From contig DATMAB010000007.1 in assembly GCA_035573675.1 (NCBI GenBank), positions 62,001 to 126,000 on the forward strand: a stretch of DNA of 64,000 nt. The letters run 5' to 3'. Of the stretch, positions 7,767 to 17,279 are shown one piece after another. The notes under the pieces are model-generated. The model was not told where the DNA came from, made no database searches, and was given only the letters and a program-made list of their open reading frames with translations. Numbering within the stretch: position 1 is the first letter of the stretch; the number at the start of each line of letters is the position of its first letter. The translations under genes were made by a program, and so were the position numbers. Source of the DNA: Terriglobales bacterium (lineage in GTDB: Bacteria > Acidobacteriota > Terriglobia > Terriglobales > Acidobacteriaceae).

Positions 7767-9896
7767 ATGAACACCAGGCCGCTCACGCTCCTCGCTGTTT
7801 TTGTTCTTTTCGCATCTATCATGGTTGCGCAGGATGCCCCGGCCCCCATCACGGGGTTTCGCGATCCGGCTGCTCAGCGCGAGCTCGAGGACCGTTTCCT
7901 GGCCGTGCCCGACGCGATGCGCGCCGGCGAGCATCTGCGGATCCTGACGGCGGAGCCCCACCTTGCCGGAACGCCCGGGGACCGCAAGACTGCCGAGTAC
8001 GTGGCTGAGCAGTACCGCAAGGCAGGCCTGGAGACGGAGATCGTCGAGTACAAGGTGTGGATGAATTATCCAGCCGAGATCTCCGTGCGCATCCAGTTGC
8101 CCGACGGCCGCACCTTCACCGGCCCGACGCCCGAGCATGTGAGCGGCGATCCCTTCCAGTCCGACCCCCGCGTAGTCACTGCCTACAACGGCTTCTCTCC
8201 CTCAGGCGAAGTCGAGGCGGAAGTGGTGTACGCCAACTACGGCCGCCCGGAAGACTTTCGCAAGCTGAAGGAAATGGGCGTCGACGTCGCCGGCAAGATC
8301 GTCATCGTGCGCTACGGCTCGAACTTCCGCGGAGTGAAGGCTTACACCGCCCAGCTCAATGGCGCCGCGGGCGTCATCATTTATTCCGATCCCATCGACG
8401 ACGGCTACTTCAAGGGAGATATGTATCCCCGAGGCGCCTGGCGTCCGGAAAGCGCCGTGCAGCGCGGCTCCATCAAGTACATCTTCAAATATCCCGGCGA
8501 CCCGACCACGCCCGGCATCGCATCGTTACCCTCGCTTTCCGACGCGCAGCGTACGCCGCCGGAGAAGGCCGCCAACGTTCCACGCATTCCCACCACGCCG
8601 CTCTCGTACGGGGACGCCCGGCCTATCCTGGAGAATCTCGCGGGACCAGTGTCTCCGCGCGAATGGCAAGGCGCTCTCCCCTTCACCTACCACGTAGGAC
8701 CGGGCCCGGTGCGCGTCAAGCTGAGCCTGAAGCAGGATTTCGCGTACCGCACCATCTGGGATGTCATCGGCCACGTGCGCGGGCGGGAACTGCCCGATGA
8801 ATGGGTCATCAACGGCAACCACCGCGACGCCTGGGTGTACGGCGCTGTGGATCCCAACAGCGGAACGGCGGCGCAACTGGAGGCCGTGGCCGGCGTCGGC
8901 GCGCTGCTCAAGACCGGCTGGCGCCCGCGCCGAACCCTGATCTTCGCCAGTTGGGACGCAGAAGAATTCGGGCTTACGGGCTCCACCGAGTGGGTGGAGC
9001 AGCACGCGCGCGAGCTGGCCGGAGCCGTGGCCTATCTCAACATCGACTCCGCCGTTGCGGGTCCCAACTTCACGGCCTCCGCCGTGCCTTCGCTCAAGCC
9101 CTTCCTGCGCGAGGTCGCCAAGGCCGTGGCCAGTCCCAAAGGCGCGTCCCTGTACCAGGCCTGGCTGACGCAGAAGCCCAAACCGGAAATGCCCGGCTCG
9201 GCCGGAGGCCACGAGTCCACAGGCTCCGACGCCGCCGAAGCCAAAGTGGGCGACCTGGGCAGCGGCTCCGACTACACGCCGTTCCTGCAGCACATAGGAG
9301 TCCCTTCGACCGACGTCAGCTCCGACGGCGACTACGGCGTGTATCACTCCGTGTTCGACAACTTCGAATGGTTCCGCCGTTTCGCCGACCCGGAATTCCG
9401 TTACCTGCAGCAGATGGCGCGCGTCGTCGGCATCCAGGCCTTGCGTCTCTCCGAAGCGGACATCCTGCCCTACGACTACGAAAACTACGGGCGGGAAGTC
9501 GTAGCGCACTTGGAGGCGGCGCAGAAGAAGGCCGCCGCAGCGCTGGGCAAGGATGCGCCGGATTTCGCTGCGGCACTGGCGGCCGCGCGACGGCTCCAGG
9601 CCGCCGGAAAATCCATGGGCGACGCCCAGCGCAACCCCGCCACCGATGCCGCTCGCGCGAACCGCGTGCTGCGCGAGGTGGAACGCGCGCTGCTCCTTCC
9701 CGAGGGGCTGCCCAACCGGCCCTGGTATCGGCATTCCATCTACGCCCCGGGCGAATTCACCGGCTACGCCGCCGTGGTTCTGCCCGGCGTAACCGAGGCC
9801 ACCGAAGCCGGGGACGCCGCGCGGGCGCGCGCGCAGCTTGCACAGCTCGCGGAGGCGCTGAACCGCGCCGCCGGCCTTCTGGAAGGTTTTCGCTGA
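7767..9896 (+). CDS. M28 family metallopeptidase, glutamate carboxypeptidase II-like
   Basis: A 709-residue secreted peptidase. A signal peptide (MNTRPLTLLAVFVLFASIMVAQ) precedes a protease-associated domain (about 110-300), the M28 catalytic domain and a C-terminal transferrin-receptor-like dimerisation domain. Zinc ligands and catalytic residues match human GCPII: NHRDAWVYGAVDPNSG (His352, Asp362), FASWDAEEFGL (Glu399/Glu400), the Asp in YLNIDS, and the His in VYHSVFDNFEW. It probably trims C-terminal amino acids from peptides in the periplasm. The ATG at 7767 follows a good AGGAG site; the open frame 17 codons upstream lacks one. Confidence 0.93.
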   Translation: MNTRPLTLLAVFVLFASIMVAQDAPAPITGFRDPAAQRELEDRFLAVPDAMRAGEHLRILTAEPHLAGTPGDRKTAEYVAEQYRKAGLETEIVEYKVWMNYPAEISVRIQLPDGRTFTGPTPEHVSGDPFQSDPRVVTAYNGFSPSGEVEAEVVYANYGRPEDFRKLKEMGVDVAGKIVIVRYGSNFRGVKAYTAQLNGAAGVIIYSDPIDDGYFKGDMYPRGAWRPESAVQRGSIKYIFKYPGDPTTPGIASLPSLSDAQRTPPEKAANVPRIPTTPLSYGDARPILENLAGPVSPREWQGALPFTYHVGPGPVRVKLSLKQDFAYRTIWDVIGHVRGRELPDEWVINGNHRDAWVYGAVDPNSGTAAQLEAVAGVGALLKTGWRPRRTLIFASWDAEEFGLTGSTEWVEQHARELAGAVAYLNIDSAVAGPNFTASAVPSLKPFLREVAKAVASPKGASLYQAWLTQKPKPEMPGSAGGHESTGSDAAEAKVGDLGSGSDYTPFLQHIGVPSTDVSSDGDYGVYHSVFDNFEWFRRFADPEFRYLQQMARVVGIQALRLSEADILPYDYENYGREVVAHLEAAQKKAAAALGKDAPDFAAALAAARRLQAAGKSMGDAQRNPATDAARANRVLREVERALLLPEGLPNRPWYRHSIYAPGEFTGYAAVVLPGVTEATEAGDAARARAQLAQLAEALNRAAGLLEGFR

Positions 9897-10088
9897 CGCC
9901 GCCGTAACAAAAATCCGTCAGCCGCATCCCAGCGTACTGATGCAGGCAGCTTCTGTCGGGCTTTGAGCCCGAAGGTAACCATCGGAGTCCCAGGGAAGGC
10001 GTCCGCGCACACATCGCAGTCCTCCCAGTCGTCCCGCAGAAAGTCCTGTCTCGCTCGTGAATCCATAGAGGTTGGACTCTAGCGGTAG

Positions 10089-10379
10089 ATGCGAACTTCG
10101 CGCAGCATTGTGGTTTCAGCCGCGGTTCTGATCGTCGCACACCTCACGGGAGCTCTCGTCGTCGGTGGCCCGCTCCACCGCATGTGGTCAACGCTGGTGC
10201 AGATGGCAGCCCTGATGGCGGCGCTTTCCTGCTTCCTGGCAGCCTACCGCTCGATTGGCGCGCTGGAACGCACGCTCGACATGCTGGAAAAGCGGAGGAA
10301 AAATTCCGGCTGCTCTTTGCTTCCAATCCCGAGCCCATGCTGGTCTACGATCCGCGCACGCTGCACTTCCTGGAAGTGA
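10089..10379 (+). pseudogene. Frame-shifted N-terminal membrane anchor of the hybrid histidine kinase
   Basis: A 96-codon frame beginning MRTSRSIVVSAAVLIVAHLTG. It encodes two transmembrane helices and a short coil ([10 protein letters not shown]), then loses sense. The continuation, [16 protein letters not shown], a typical PAS start, lies in the -1 frame from about 10297, inside the next feature. The two pieces therefore look like one kinase broken by a 1-nt shift near GGAAAAGCGGAGG. The cause may be an assembly error, a mutation, or recoding. Confidence 0.6.
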
Positions 10380-11863
10380 ACAACGCCGCAGTCGAAAAAT
10401 ACGGCTACTCGCGGGACGAGTTCCTGGCCCTCAAAGTTACCGACATCCGGCCCGTCGAGGACATCCCGCTCTTCCTGGACACCGTGCAATCGCGCCGGCC
10501 GAAGGATTCCGGTCCGCACTTCGGGCACTGGCGGCATCGCCACAAGGATGGCCGCATTCTCAACGTCGAAGTCACCGCGCAAGGGCTGGACTTCGCCGGC
10601 CGCCGTGCTGTGCTGGTGGTGGTGAAGGACGTCAGCGAGCGCATGCACCTGGGCGAGCAGCTTCGCCAGGCGCAGAAGATGGAAGCGGTAGGACGCTTGG
10701 CCGGTGGCGTGGCCCACGACTTCAACAACGTGCTCACCGTGATTACCGGCTACACCAGTATCCTGATGGAGTCTCTGGACCCCGATTCCCCACAGGCGCA
10801 CGACCTGCGGCAGATCGCCAAGTCGGCGGACCGCGCCGCGGCGCTCACCCGCCAGTTGCTGGCTTTCAGCCGCCGACAGGTCCTGCAGCCGCGCGTGCTC
10901 AACCTCAATAGCCTGGTGCTGAACGCGCAGAAGATGCTGGAGCGCCTGATCGGGGAGGACATCGAAATCCACCTGTCGCTGGAGGCCAGCCTGGGCTCGG
11001 TAAGCGCGGACCCCGGCCAGCTCGAGCAGGTCATCATGAACCTGGCCGTGAATGCCCGTGACGCCATGCCGGACGGCGGCAACCTCATCTTCGAAACCCG
11101 CAATGTCGAAGTCGAGACCCCGCGTTCGCTCGGCCACTTCCGGGTTGCGCCCGGCTCCTACGTCATGCTGGCGGTCACCGATACCGGCTGCGGCATGGAC
11201 TTGGAGACGATTGGCCGCATCTTCGAGCCGTTCTTCACCACCAAGGAAAAGGGAAAGGGAACCGGCCTGGGGCTCTCCACCGTGTACGGGATCGTCAAAC
11301 AGAGCGGCGGCTACGTGTGGGTGGAGAGCGCTCCCGGCGAGGGCAGCACCTTCACCATCTATCTGCCGCGCGTGGAAGCGCCTGCCGATGACGAAAGCGA
11401 CGAGCCGTTATCGGCTGCCAGGCGGGGCGGCGAGACCATCCTGCTGGTGGAAGACGATGCTGTGGTGCGCGAGCTGGCGCGCCGCATCCTGGCCGGCAGC
11501 GGGTATCACGTGCTGCCTGCGGGCAGCGTGGTGGAAGCCGAGCGCTTCTGCCGCCAGCACGCCGGCAATCTCGATCTGCTGCTCACCGACGTGGTGATGC
11601 CCGGCATGAGCGGCCGGGACCTGGCCCGCCGCCTGGCGGTCATGCGTCCCCGCATGCGCGTCCTCTACATGTCCGGCTACACCGATAACGTCATCGTGCA
11701 CCGCGGTGTGCTCGATCCCGGAACCCACTTCCTGCAGAAGCCGTTCACGCCTCGCACCTTGCTCGAGAAGGTGCGCGAGGTCCTCGACGGGCGCCTCGAA
11801 CCGGAGCCCAAGCCGGCTGAACGCTGTCCGGCGGAGGAACCGTGGGGCCTTTCTAAGAACTGA
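10184..11863 (+). CDS. PAS domain hybrid sensor histidine kinase/response regulator (N-terminus in another frame)
   Basis: The sensible protein starts near 10297 ([12 protein letters not shown]), not at the formal GTG at 10184. Order: PAS domain; dimerisation/phospho-acceptor helix [16 protein letters not shown] with the His at about 10714; HATPase core ([42 protein letters not shown]); and a C-terminal receiver (ILLVEDDAV, phospho-Asp in [13 protein letters not shown], Lys in FLQKPF). It senses an unknown signal and phosphorylates its own receiver. Its two transmembrane helices are encoded in the overlapping frame at 10089-10300, so a frameshift separates anchor and kinase. It is convergent with thiC, with a heptamer array spanning both stops. 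Confidence 0.85.
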   Translation: MVNAGADGSPDGGAFLLPGSLPLDWRAGTHARHAGKAEEKFRLLFASNPEPMLVYDPRTLHFLEVNNAAVEKYGYSRDEFLALKVTDIRPVEDIPLFLDTVQSRRPKDSGPHFGHWRHRHKDGRILNVEVTAQGLDFAGRRAVLVVVKDVSERMHLGEQLRQAQKMEAVGRLAGGVAHDFNNVLTVITGYTSILMESLDPDSPQAHDLRQIAKSADRAAALTRQLLAFSRRQVLQPRVLNLNSLVLNAQKMLERLIGEDIEIHLSLEASLGSVSADPGQLEQVIMNLAVNARDAMPDGGNLIFETRNVEVETPRSLGHFRVAPGSYVMLAVTDTGCGMDLETIGRIFEPFFTTKEKGKGTGLGLSTVYGIVKQSGGYVWVESAPGEGSTFTIYLPRVEAPADDESDEPLSAARRGGETILLVEDDAVVRELARRILAGSGYHVLPAGSVVEAERFCRQHAGNLDLLLTDVVMPGMSGRDLARRLAVMRPRMRVLYMSGYTDNVIVHRGVLDPGTHFLQKPFTPRTLLEKVREVLDGRLEPEPKPAERCPAEEPWGLSKN

Positions 11864-11873
11864 GAACCGAGAA

Positions 11874-11876
<3 letters not shown>
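11856..11876. repeat. Heptamer array 2
   Basis: Three units AGAACTG, AGAACCG, AGAACTA. The array contains the stop codon of the kinase (TGA, 11861-11863) and, on the other strand, the stop codon of thiC (11874-11876), so it forms the whole junction of two convergent genes. Confidence 0.6.
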
Positions 11877-13349
<1,473 letters not shown>

Positions 13350-13390
13350 CTATTGCGACTTGATTATAGCGCCCTCGCTGGAGCGATTCG

Positions 13391-13418
13391 AGAAACCAGA
13401 AACGAGAAACCGGCAACC
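13391..13418. repeat. Heptamer array 3
   Basis: Four units of the type AGAAACC/AGAAACG/GGCAACC in the 123-bp gap between divergent thiC and ccmE. Confidence 0.6.
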
Positions 13419-13457
13419 TTGACCCTTTCCCACCCGCAGCGTAGAGTTCTCTTAGCT

Positions 13458-13913
13458 ATGTCTTCCGCTTCCAGCCGCTACCTCCGCTTCGGCGCAGCCA
13501 TCTCCATCATCGTCCTCTCGCTCGGTTATCTCGCCTACACCGGCGTGCAGGAGTCGAAGAGCTACTACGTGACGATCAACGAGCTCAAGCAGATGGACGA
13601 CAGCCGCTACAGCAAGCGCCTGCGGGTAGCGGGCAACGTACAGCCGGGCTCCATCAAGCGCCAGGGCACCCGCGTCGAATTCGTGCTGCTGGAGGAGAAC
13701 GAAGCGCTGCCGGTCGTCTACAAGGGCACCGAAGCGCCACCGGATACGTTCAAAGACGACTCACAGGCACTGGTCGAAGGCCACCTCGACCGCGAAGGCG
13801 TCTTCCGCGCCAACCACCTGCAGGCCAAGTGCGCCTCCAAGTACGCTCCGGCACCCGGCCAGCCCGGCGCGCCGCAAGCCCAGCCGGCGGCTCCCGCACC
13901 TGCCGGTTCGTAG
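13458..13913 (+). CDS. ccmE: Cytochrome c maturation heme chaperone CcmE, CXXXY type
   Basis: A 151-residue membrane-anchored OB-fold protein that carries heme to apocytochromes. An N-terminal transmembrane helix (about residues 11-29) is followed by the beta-barrel (RVAGNVQPGSIKRQG, VVYKGTEAPPDTFKD, ALVEGHLD). The heme-attachment motif reads AKCASKY, so Cys125 replaces the usual His of HXXXY and Tyr129 is kept. CXXXY-type CcmE proteins are known from sulfate reducers and archaea that use a variant Ccm pathway. A Pro/Ala/Gln-rich tail follows. The ATG at 13458 starts just before the helix; a much longer upstream open frame is antisense to thiC and is rejected. ccmABCD follows after an interrupting GIY-YIG gene. 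Confidence 0.9.
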   Translation: MSSASSRYLRFGAAISIIVLSLGYLAYTGVQESKSYYVTINELKQMDDSRYSKRLRVAGNVQPGSIKRQGTRVEFVLLEENEALPVVYKGTEAPPDTFKDDSQALVEGHLDREGVFRANHLQAKCASKYAPAPGQPGAPQAQPAAPAPAGS

Positions 13914-13939
13914 CTTCTCTTCCGCTCATCTCTAGACCG

Positions 13940-14030
13940 TGTCACCCCGAGCGCGCGGCCGCGTATTGTTTCGTTTCCGCGCCGCCGTGCGGCGCGGGCG
14001 CGGCGCGAATCGAGGGGCAAGGCTGTTGCA
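13940..14030. repeat. Hairpin repeat family, left copy bounding the GIY-YIG unit
   Basis: The outer arm is TGTCACCCCGAGCG (13940-13953) and the inner arm CGAGGGGCAAGGC (14011-14023), continuing as TGTTGCA. A second copy in inverted orientation lies at 14354-14416, so the pair encloses the nuclease gene. Related copies are at 25480, 37258 and 57201. Confidence 0.6.
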
Positions 14031-14041
14031 TCTGTTTGCGG

Positions 14042-14335
14042 TTACTCGTACCACCCCTCGCTCAGGTCATGGCAGTTCCGATTCATTGATTCGATTAGCC
14101 AGATCTTCTTCTCGCGGCGGCAGCGCTTGAGCTGTTTCTCGCGATCGATGGCGCTGCGGACATCGCTGAACTTCTCGAAGTAGACGAGGCGGCAGACGTG
14201 CCAGTGGCTGGTGTAACCCGGGAGCATCTTGCTCTTGTGCTCCCATATGCGCTTCCTGAGGCTGCGGGTAATACCGATGTAGAGGAGCTTGGTGGCATTG
14301 GCGACGATGTAGACGTAATACCAGCGCTCTTGCAT
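14042..14335 (-). CDS. GIY-YIG nuclease family protein
   Basis: A 97-residue single-domain nuclease of the YhbQ/UvrC-N-like class. It begins MQERWYYVYIVAN with the GIY-equivalent segment and LLYIGIT as the YIG segment, then RSLRKRIWEHK with the catalytic Arg and AIDREKQLKRCRREKK with the metal-binding Glu. The length is that of a complete stand-alone domain. It is on the opposite strand to ccmE and ccmA and sits between inverted copies of a dispersed repeat, so it looks like cargo or mobiliser of a small element inserted in the ccm cluster. Confidence 0.9.
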   Translation of the reverse strand: MQERWYYVYIVANATKLLYIGITRSLRKRIWEHKSKMLPGYTSHWHVCRLVYFEKFSDVRSAIDREKQLKRCRREKKIWLIESMNRNCHDLSEGWYE

Positions 14336-14353
14336 GGCTTGAAACTCGCAGAA

Positions 14354-14416
14354 TGCACGGCAACGGCCTTGCCCCTCGACTTCGCCCGCCGTTGGCGGAC
14401 TTCGCTCGGGGTGACA
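14354..14416. repeat. Hairpin repeat family, right copy bounding the GIY-YIG unit
   Basis: The inverted counterpart of 13940-14030: TTGCCCCTCG (14369-14378) and CGCTCGGGGTGACA (14403-14416). It lies 48 bp before the ccmA start. Confidence 0.6.
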
Positions 14417-14463
14417 GGGTGGAAGGAGTATCGCAGGATTTGCGATACACTCGCTTGCTTCGC

Positions 14464-15156
14464 ATGGAAGCGACTTCCAACCCGTCCTCCGCCATCGTCC
14501 TCCACGGCGTTTCCAAGATCTTTGGCCGCTTTGCGGCGCTCCGCGACGTGAGCGCCGAGTTCGCTGCAGGCCGCGCCTACGCCGTGTTCGGCGACAACGG
14601 GGCAGGGAAGTCCACGCTGCTGCGTGTCACCGCCGGCCTGGCGCGCCCCACGCGCGGTGCGGTCGAGCTGCTGGGCTCGCGCGACCTGCGCGCGGTCACC
14701 GGCCGTCTGGGCTATATGGCGCACTCGTCGCTGCTCTACGACGAAATGAGCGCAATGGAAAACCTGCGCTACGCCGCTTCGCTTTACGGCATCCTGGGTT
14801 CTGAACGACCGGCGCACTGGATTGCGGCAGTCGGGCTCGACCCCGCGCTCGAGCGCCGGGTGGGCGCCTACTCACAAGGGATGCGGCAGCGACTGGCGCT
14901 GGCCCGCGCCCTGGTGCACGACCCCGACATTCTTCTGCTGGACGAGCCTTTCTCCAACGTGGACGTCTCTTCCGCCCGCGCCATGACCACCCTGCTCGGT
15001 CAGATGCGCGACCGCGGCAAGACCATTGTCGTGGTGACGCACCAGGCAGCGCACATGGCGGAGGTCGCCGATGAATCCGTTTACATGTCCGCAGGGCAGA
15101 TCGTCGCGCGCCGCCGCGGTGTAGAAGCAGCGCAGCCCCAAGGAGCGCGGGCGTGA
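14464..15156 (+). CDS. ccmA: Heme exporter ATP-binding protein CcmA
   Basis: A 230-residue ABC ATPase of the cytochrome c maturation system I. Walker A GDNGAGKST is near residue 41, signature YSQGMRQRLALARAL near residue 138, Walker B DILLLDEPFSNVD, and the switch His in VVVTHQ. With CcmB, CcmC and CcmD it drives release of heme-loaded CcmE. The ATG at 14464 is chosen because the protein then starts directly before the conserved IVLHGVSKIFG strand. It overlaps ccmB by 4 bp. Confidence 0.93.
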   Translation: MEATSNPSSAIVLHGVSKIFGRFAALRDVSAEFAAGRAYAVFGDNGAGKSTLLRVTAGLARPTRGAVELLGSRDLRAVTGRLGYMAHSSLLYDEMSAMENLRYAASLYGILGSERPAHWIAAVGLDPALERRVGAYSQGMRQRLALARALVHDPDILLLDEPFSNVDVSSARAMTTLLGQMRDRGKTIVVVTHQAAHMAEVADESVYMSAGQIVARRRGVEAAQPQGARA

Positions 15157-15830
15157 GCGAACTCTTCCGCGTCACGCAGGCCACCCTGGCCAAGGACCTG
15201 CGCCTGGAATGGCGCTCCAAGGACGCCATCAATGCCATGCTGTTCTTCGCCCTGCTGGTGGTGGTGATCTTCAGCTTTTCCTTTGATCCCACCGCCGAAG
15301 AGGCGCGCCGCATCTCGGGCGGCTTGGCCTGGGTGGCAGTGCTGTTCAGCTCCATCGTCGCCCTGAACCAGACCTGGGTGCGCGAGCTGCGCCACCAGGT
15401 GCTTGACGCGTATCGTGTCTCTCCGGCGCCCGCCAACGCGCTCTTTCTGGGCAAGGCCTTGGGGAACTTTTTGTTCGTTATGGTCATCGAGGCCCTGATG
15501 GCGCCGCTGTTCGTCGTCTTCTACGACCTGCGCGCGCTCGGCGAAGCGCGCCAGCTCGTCTACGTATTCCTGCTGGGGACCTGGGCGCTGGTCGGCAACG
15601 GAACTTTCTTCGCTGCCATCTCCTTGCGCACCCGCAGCCGCGAGGTCATGCTGCCGCTGTTGCTGCTGCCTATCTCCATCCCGGCGGTGCTGGCCATGGT
15701 GGCCGCTACAACGTCCATCCTCACCGGCGAGGATTCGCCCCGCCTCGCCATCCTCTTCCTCGCCGTCTACGATGTGGTATTCACCACCGTCTCGCTGTTA
15801 CTCTTTGAGAGCGTCCTGCACGCCGAATGA
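15153..15830 (+). CDS. ccmB: Heme exporter permease CcmB
   Basis: A 225-residue integral membrane protein with about six helices, permease partner of CcmA. The typical start LAKDLRLEWRSKDAINAMLFFALLV and WVAVLFSSIVALN are present. The start is GTG at 15153, overlapping the ccmA stop (GTGA) and preceded by AAGGAG about 7 nt upstream. Its stop overlaps ccmC by 4 bp. Confidence 0.93.
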   Translation: MSELFRVTQATLAKDLRLEWRSKDAINAMLFFALLVVVIFSFSFDPTAEEARRISGGLAWVAVLFSSIVALNQTWVRELRHQVLDAYRVSPAPANALFLGKALGNFLFVMVIEALMAPLFVVFYDLRALGEARQLVYVFLLGTWALVGNGTFFAAISLRTRSREVMLPLLLLPISIPAVLAMVAATTSILTGEDSPRLAILFLAVYDVVFTTVSLLLFESVLHAE

Positions 15831-16528
15831 AGCCCACTCGCATCCTGTTCGTTGTCGCAACCGTAGTGCTTCTGACCTACGGTTACTACCAGGCCATGTT
15901 CGCCGCGCCCACCGAGCAGACCATGGGCGACATCCAGCGCATCTTCTACTATCACGTGCCTTCGGCCTGGGTGGCGTTCCTGTGCTTCATCGGGAACTTT
16001 GTGGCGTCGATCTGGTACCTGTTCCGTCGCAACCCGAAGACGGACGCCTTCGCCGCCGCCTCGGCCGAAGTCGGCGTGGTGTTCTGCACCATCGTGCTGA
16101 TCACCGGGCCGCTGTGGGCGAAGCCGGTTTGGGGCATCTGGTGGACCTGGGACGCACGACTGACTTCGACCCTGGTCTTGTGGCTGATCTACGTCAGCTA
16201 CCTCATCCTGCGCCGCTTCTCGGCCGGCGACCAGAAGCCGGTGCTGGCGGCGGCTCTCGCTGTCTTCGGTTTCGTGGACGTGGTATTCGTCTACATGTCC
16301 ATCCGCTGGTTTCGCACCCAGCACCCTCAGCCGGTGGTGGGCGGAGGTGCCGGCTCGGGTATCGACGCCACCATGCTGCACGCGCTCCTGGCCAACTTTG
16401 TCGCCTTCCTTGCGTTGGCTGGGCTGCTCCTCGCGCTGCGCTATCGGCTGGAGCGCATCCGCCAGGACCTGGACGAAGCCCACGCGCTCAAGGCGCTGGC
16501 CGCGTCCACGGAGGCTCGTTCGCGATGA
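15827..16528 (+). CDS. ccmC: Heme handling protein CcmC
   Basis: A 233-residue membrane protein with six helices that loads heme onto CcmE. The periplasmic tryptophan-rich motif WGIWWTWDARLTS is intact, and His residues flank it (YYHVPSAW near residue 43 and TMLHALLANF near residue 183). It starts with ATG overlapping the ccmB stop and overlaps ccmD by 4 bp. Overlaps of 4 bp throughout indicate one tightly coupled operon. Confidence 0.93.
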   Translation: MKPTRILFVVATVVLLTYGYYQAMFAAPTEQTMGDIQRIFYYHVPSAWVAFLCFIGNFVASIWYLFRRNPKTDAFAAASAEVGVVFCTIVLITGPLWAKPVWGIWWTWDARLTSTLVLWLIYVSYLILRRFSAGDQKPVLAAALAVFGFVDVVFVYMSIRWFRTQHPQPVVGGGAGSGIDATMLHALLANFVAFLALAGLLLALRYRLERIRQDLDEAHALKALAASTEARSR

Positions 16529-16644
16529 GAAACCTCTACCTCGCCTATGTTGCTACCTGGCTGATCCACGGCCTCTACCTGGTCATCCTCGCCCGCGCGT
16601 TCGCGCGGGTGCGCCGCGAATTCGAAGACCTGAAGAAGGACTGA
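16525..16644 (+). CDS. ccmD: CcmD-like small membrane protein
   Basis: A 39-residue protein, MRNLYLAYVATWLIHGLY then a basic tail RVRREFEDLKKD. One transmembrane helix followed by charged residues is the CcmD pattern; CcmD holds CcmE in the CcmABC complex. It starts at the ATG overlapping the ccmC stop (ATGA). Identity rests on position and topology, since CcmD sequences are poorly conserved. Confidence 0.85.
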   Translation: MRNLYLAYVATWLIHGLYLVILARAFARVRREFEDLKKD

Positions 16645-16647
16645 CGC

Positions 16648-17265
16648 ATGGGCCGCGGTCTGACCAGAGAACAGGCTGAGGCTGTCCTGCGGGTGCAAGA
16701 GCGGGTGATAAGCCCGCTGGCGAGGATTCCCATCTACCTATTCCTCCTGGTTGGCTTGACCATGCTCGGCGGTGCTGGCTGGGCCCTTGCGCAAAGGCTT
16801 GTCGTCCTCAAGACCTGGCCCGAGACTCAAGCGGAAGTCACCCGCAGCAAAATGTTCAGCCACGTGGTCACGACCAACAGGCAAGAGAAGGACTCCATCG
16901 ATTCGTCGCGCACCAGGACGGTTAGCACCAGCACGACTATGTACGGGGCCCAGCTCGAGTTCCGCTACACCGTCAACGGCCGCGAGTACAACACCCCAAC
17001 CGGCGCCGGCTATGAGATTTCCGACGCCGGCAGGATGAGTGAATTGGTTTCCCGTTACGCAGTCGGGTCGCGCCATCCCATCCGCTACGATCCATCGGAT
17101 CCCAGCGACATCCGTATCGAGGCCGATACCGCGATGTTCTTTGCTCCGCTCCTGATTGTGGGTGCCCTGGGGATGATTTCGACCGGCATCGGGGTGCGGT
17201 TGTGGCGTTCCTACGCGCGCCGGACTGCGGAATTGGCGAAGATCCGCGCCGCCGCGCGCCAATGA
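16648..17265 (+). CDS. DUF3592 domain membrane protein
   Basis: A 205-residue protein with one helix near the N-terminus (residues 27-48), an extracytoplasmic beta-rich region (TWPETQAEV through YDPSDPSDIRIE) and a second helix near 165-187. The pattern of tryptophan-pro start, YTVNGREY and RYDPSDPSD is the DUF3592 signature. The function is unknown. It begins 3 bp after ccmD and may be co-transcribed. Another DUF3592 protein lies at 27092-27514. Confidence 0.8.
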   Translation: MGRGLTREQAEAVLRVQERVISPLARIPIYLFLLVGLTMLGGAGWALAQRLVVLKTWPETQAEVTRSKMFSHVVTTNRQEKDSIDSSRTRTVSTSTTMYGAQLEFRYTVNGREYNTPTGAGYEISDAGRMSELVSRYAVGSRHPIRYDPSDPSDIRIEADTAMFFAPLLIVGALGMISTGIGVRLWRSYARRTAELAKIRAAARQ

Positions 17266-17279
17266 GGACCTCCCCCCAC

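Larger units (their letters stand above)
13940..14416. mobile_element. Putative GIY-YIG-bearing element in the ccm cluster
   Basis: A 477-bp segment bounded by inverted TGTCACCCCGAGCG ends (13940-13953 and 14403-14416), with inner inverted repeats GAGGGGCAAGGC and a nuclease gene between them. It separates ccmE from ccmABCD. No clear target-site duplication is visible. That the nuclease mobilises the repeat is a hypothesis. Confidence 0.45.

Noticed and set aside
10285-10305. Programmed -1 frameshift in the histidine kinase
   Set aside because: GGAAAAG is not a standard slippery heptamer and no strong downstream structure is evident; kept only as a low-probability option.
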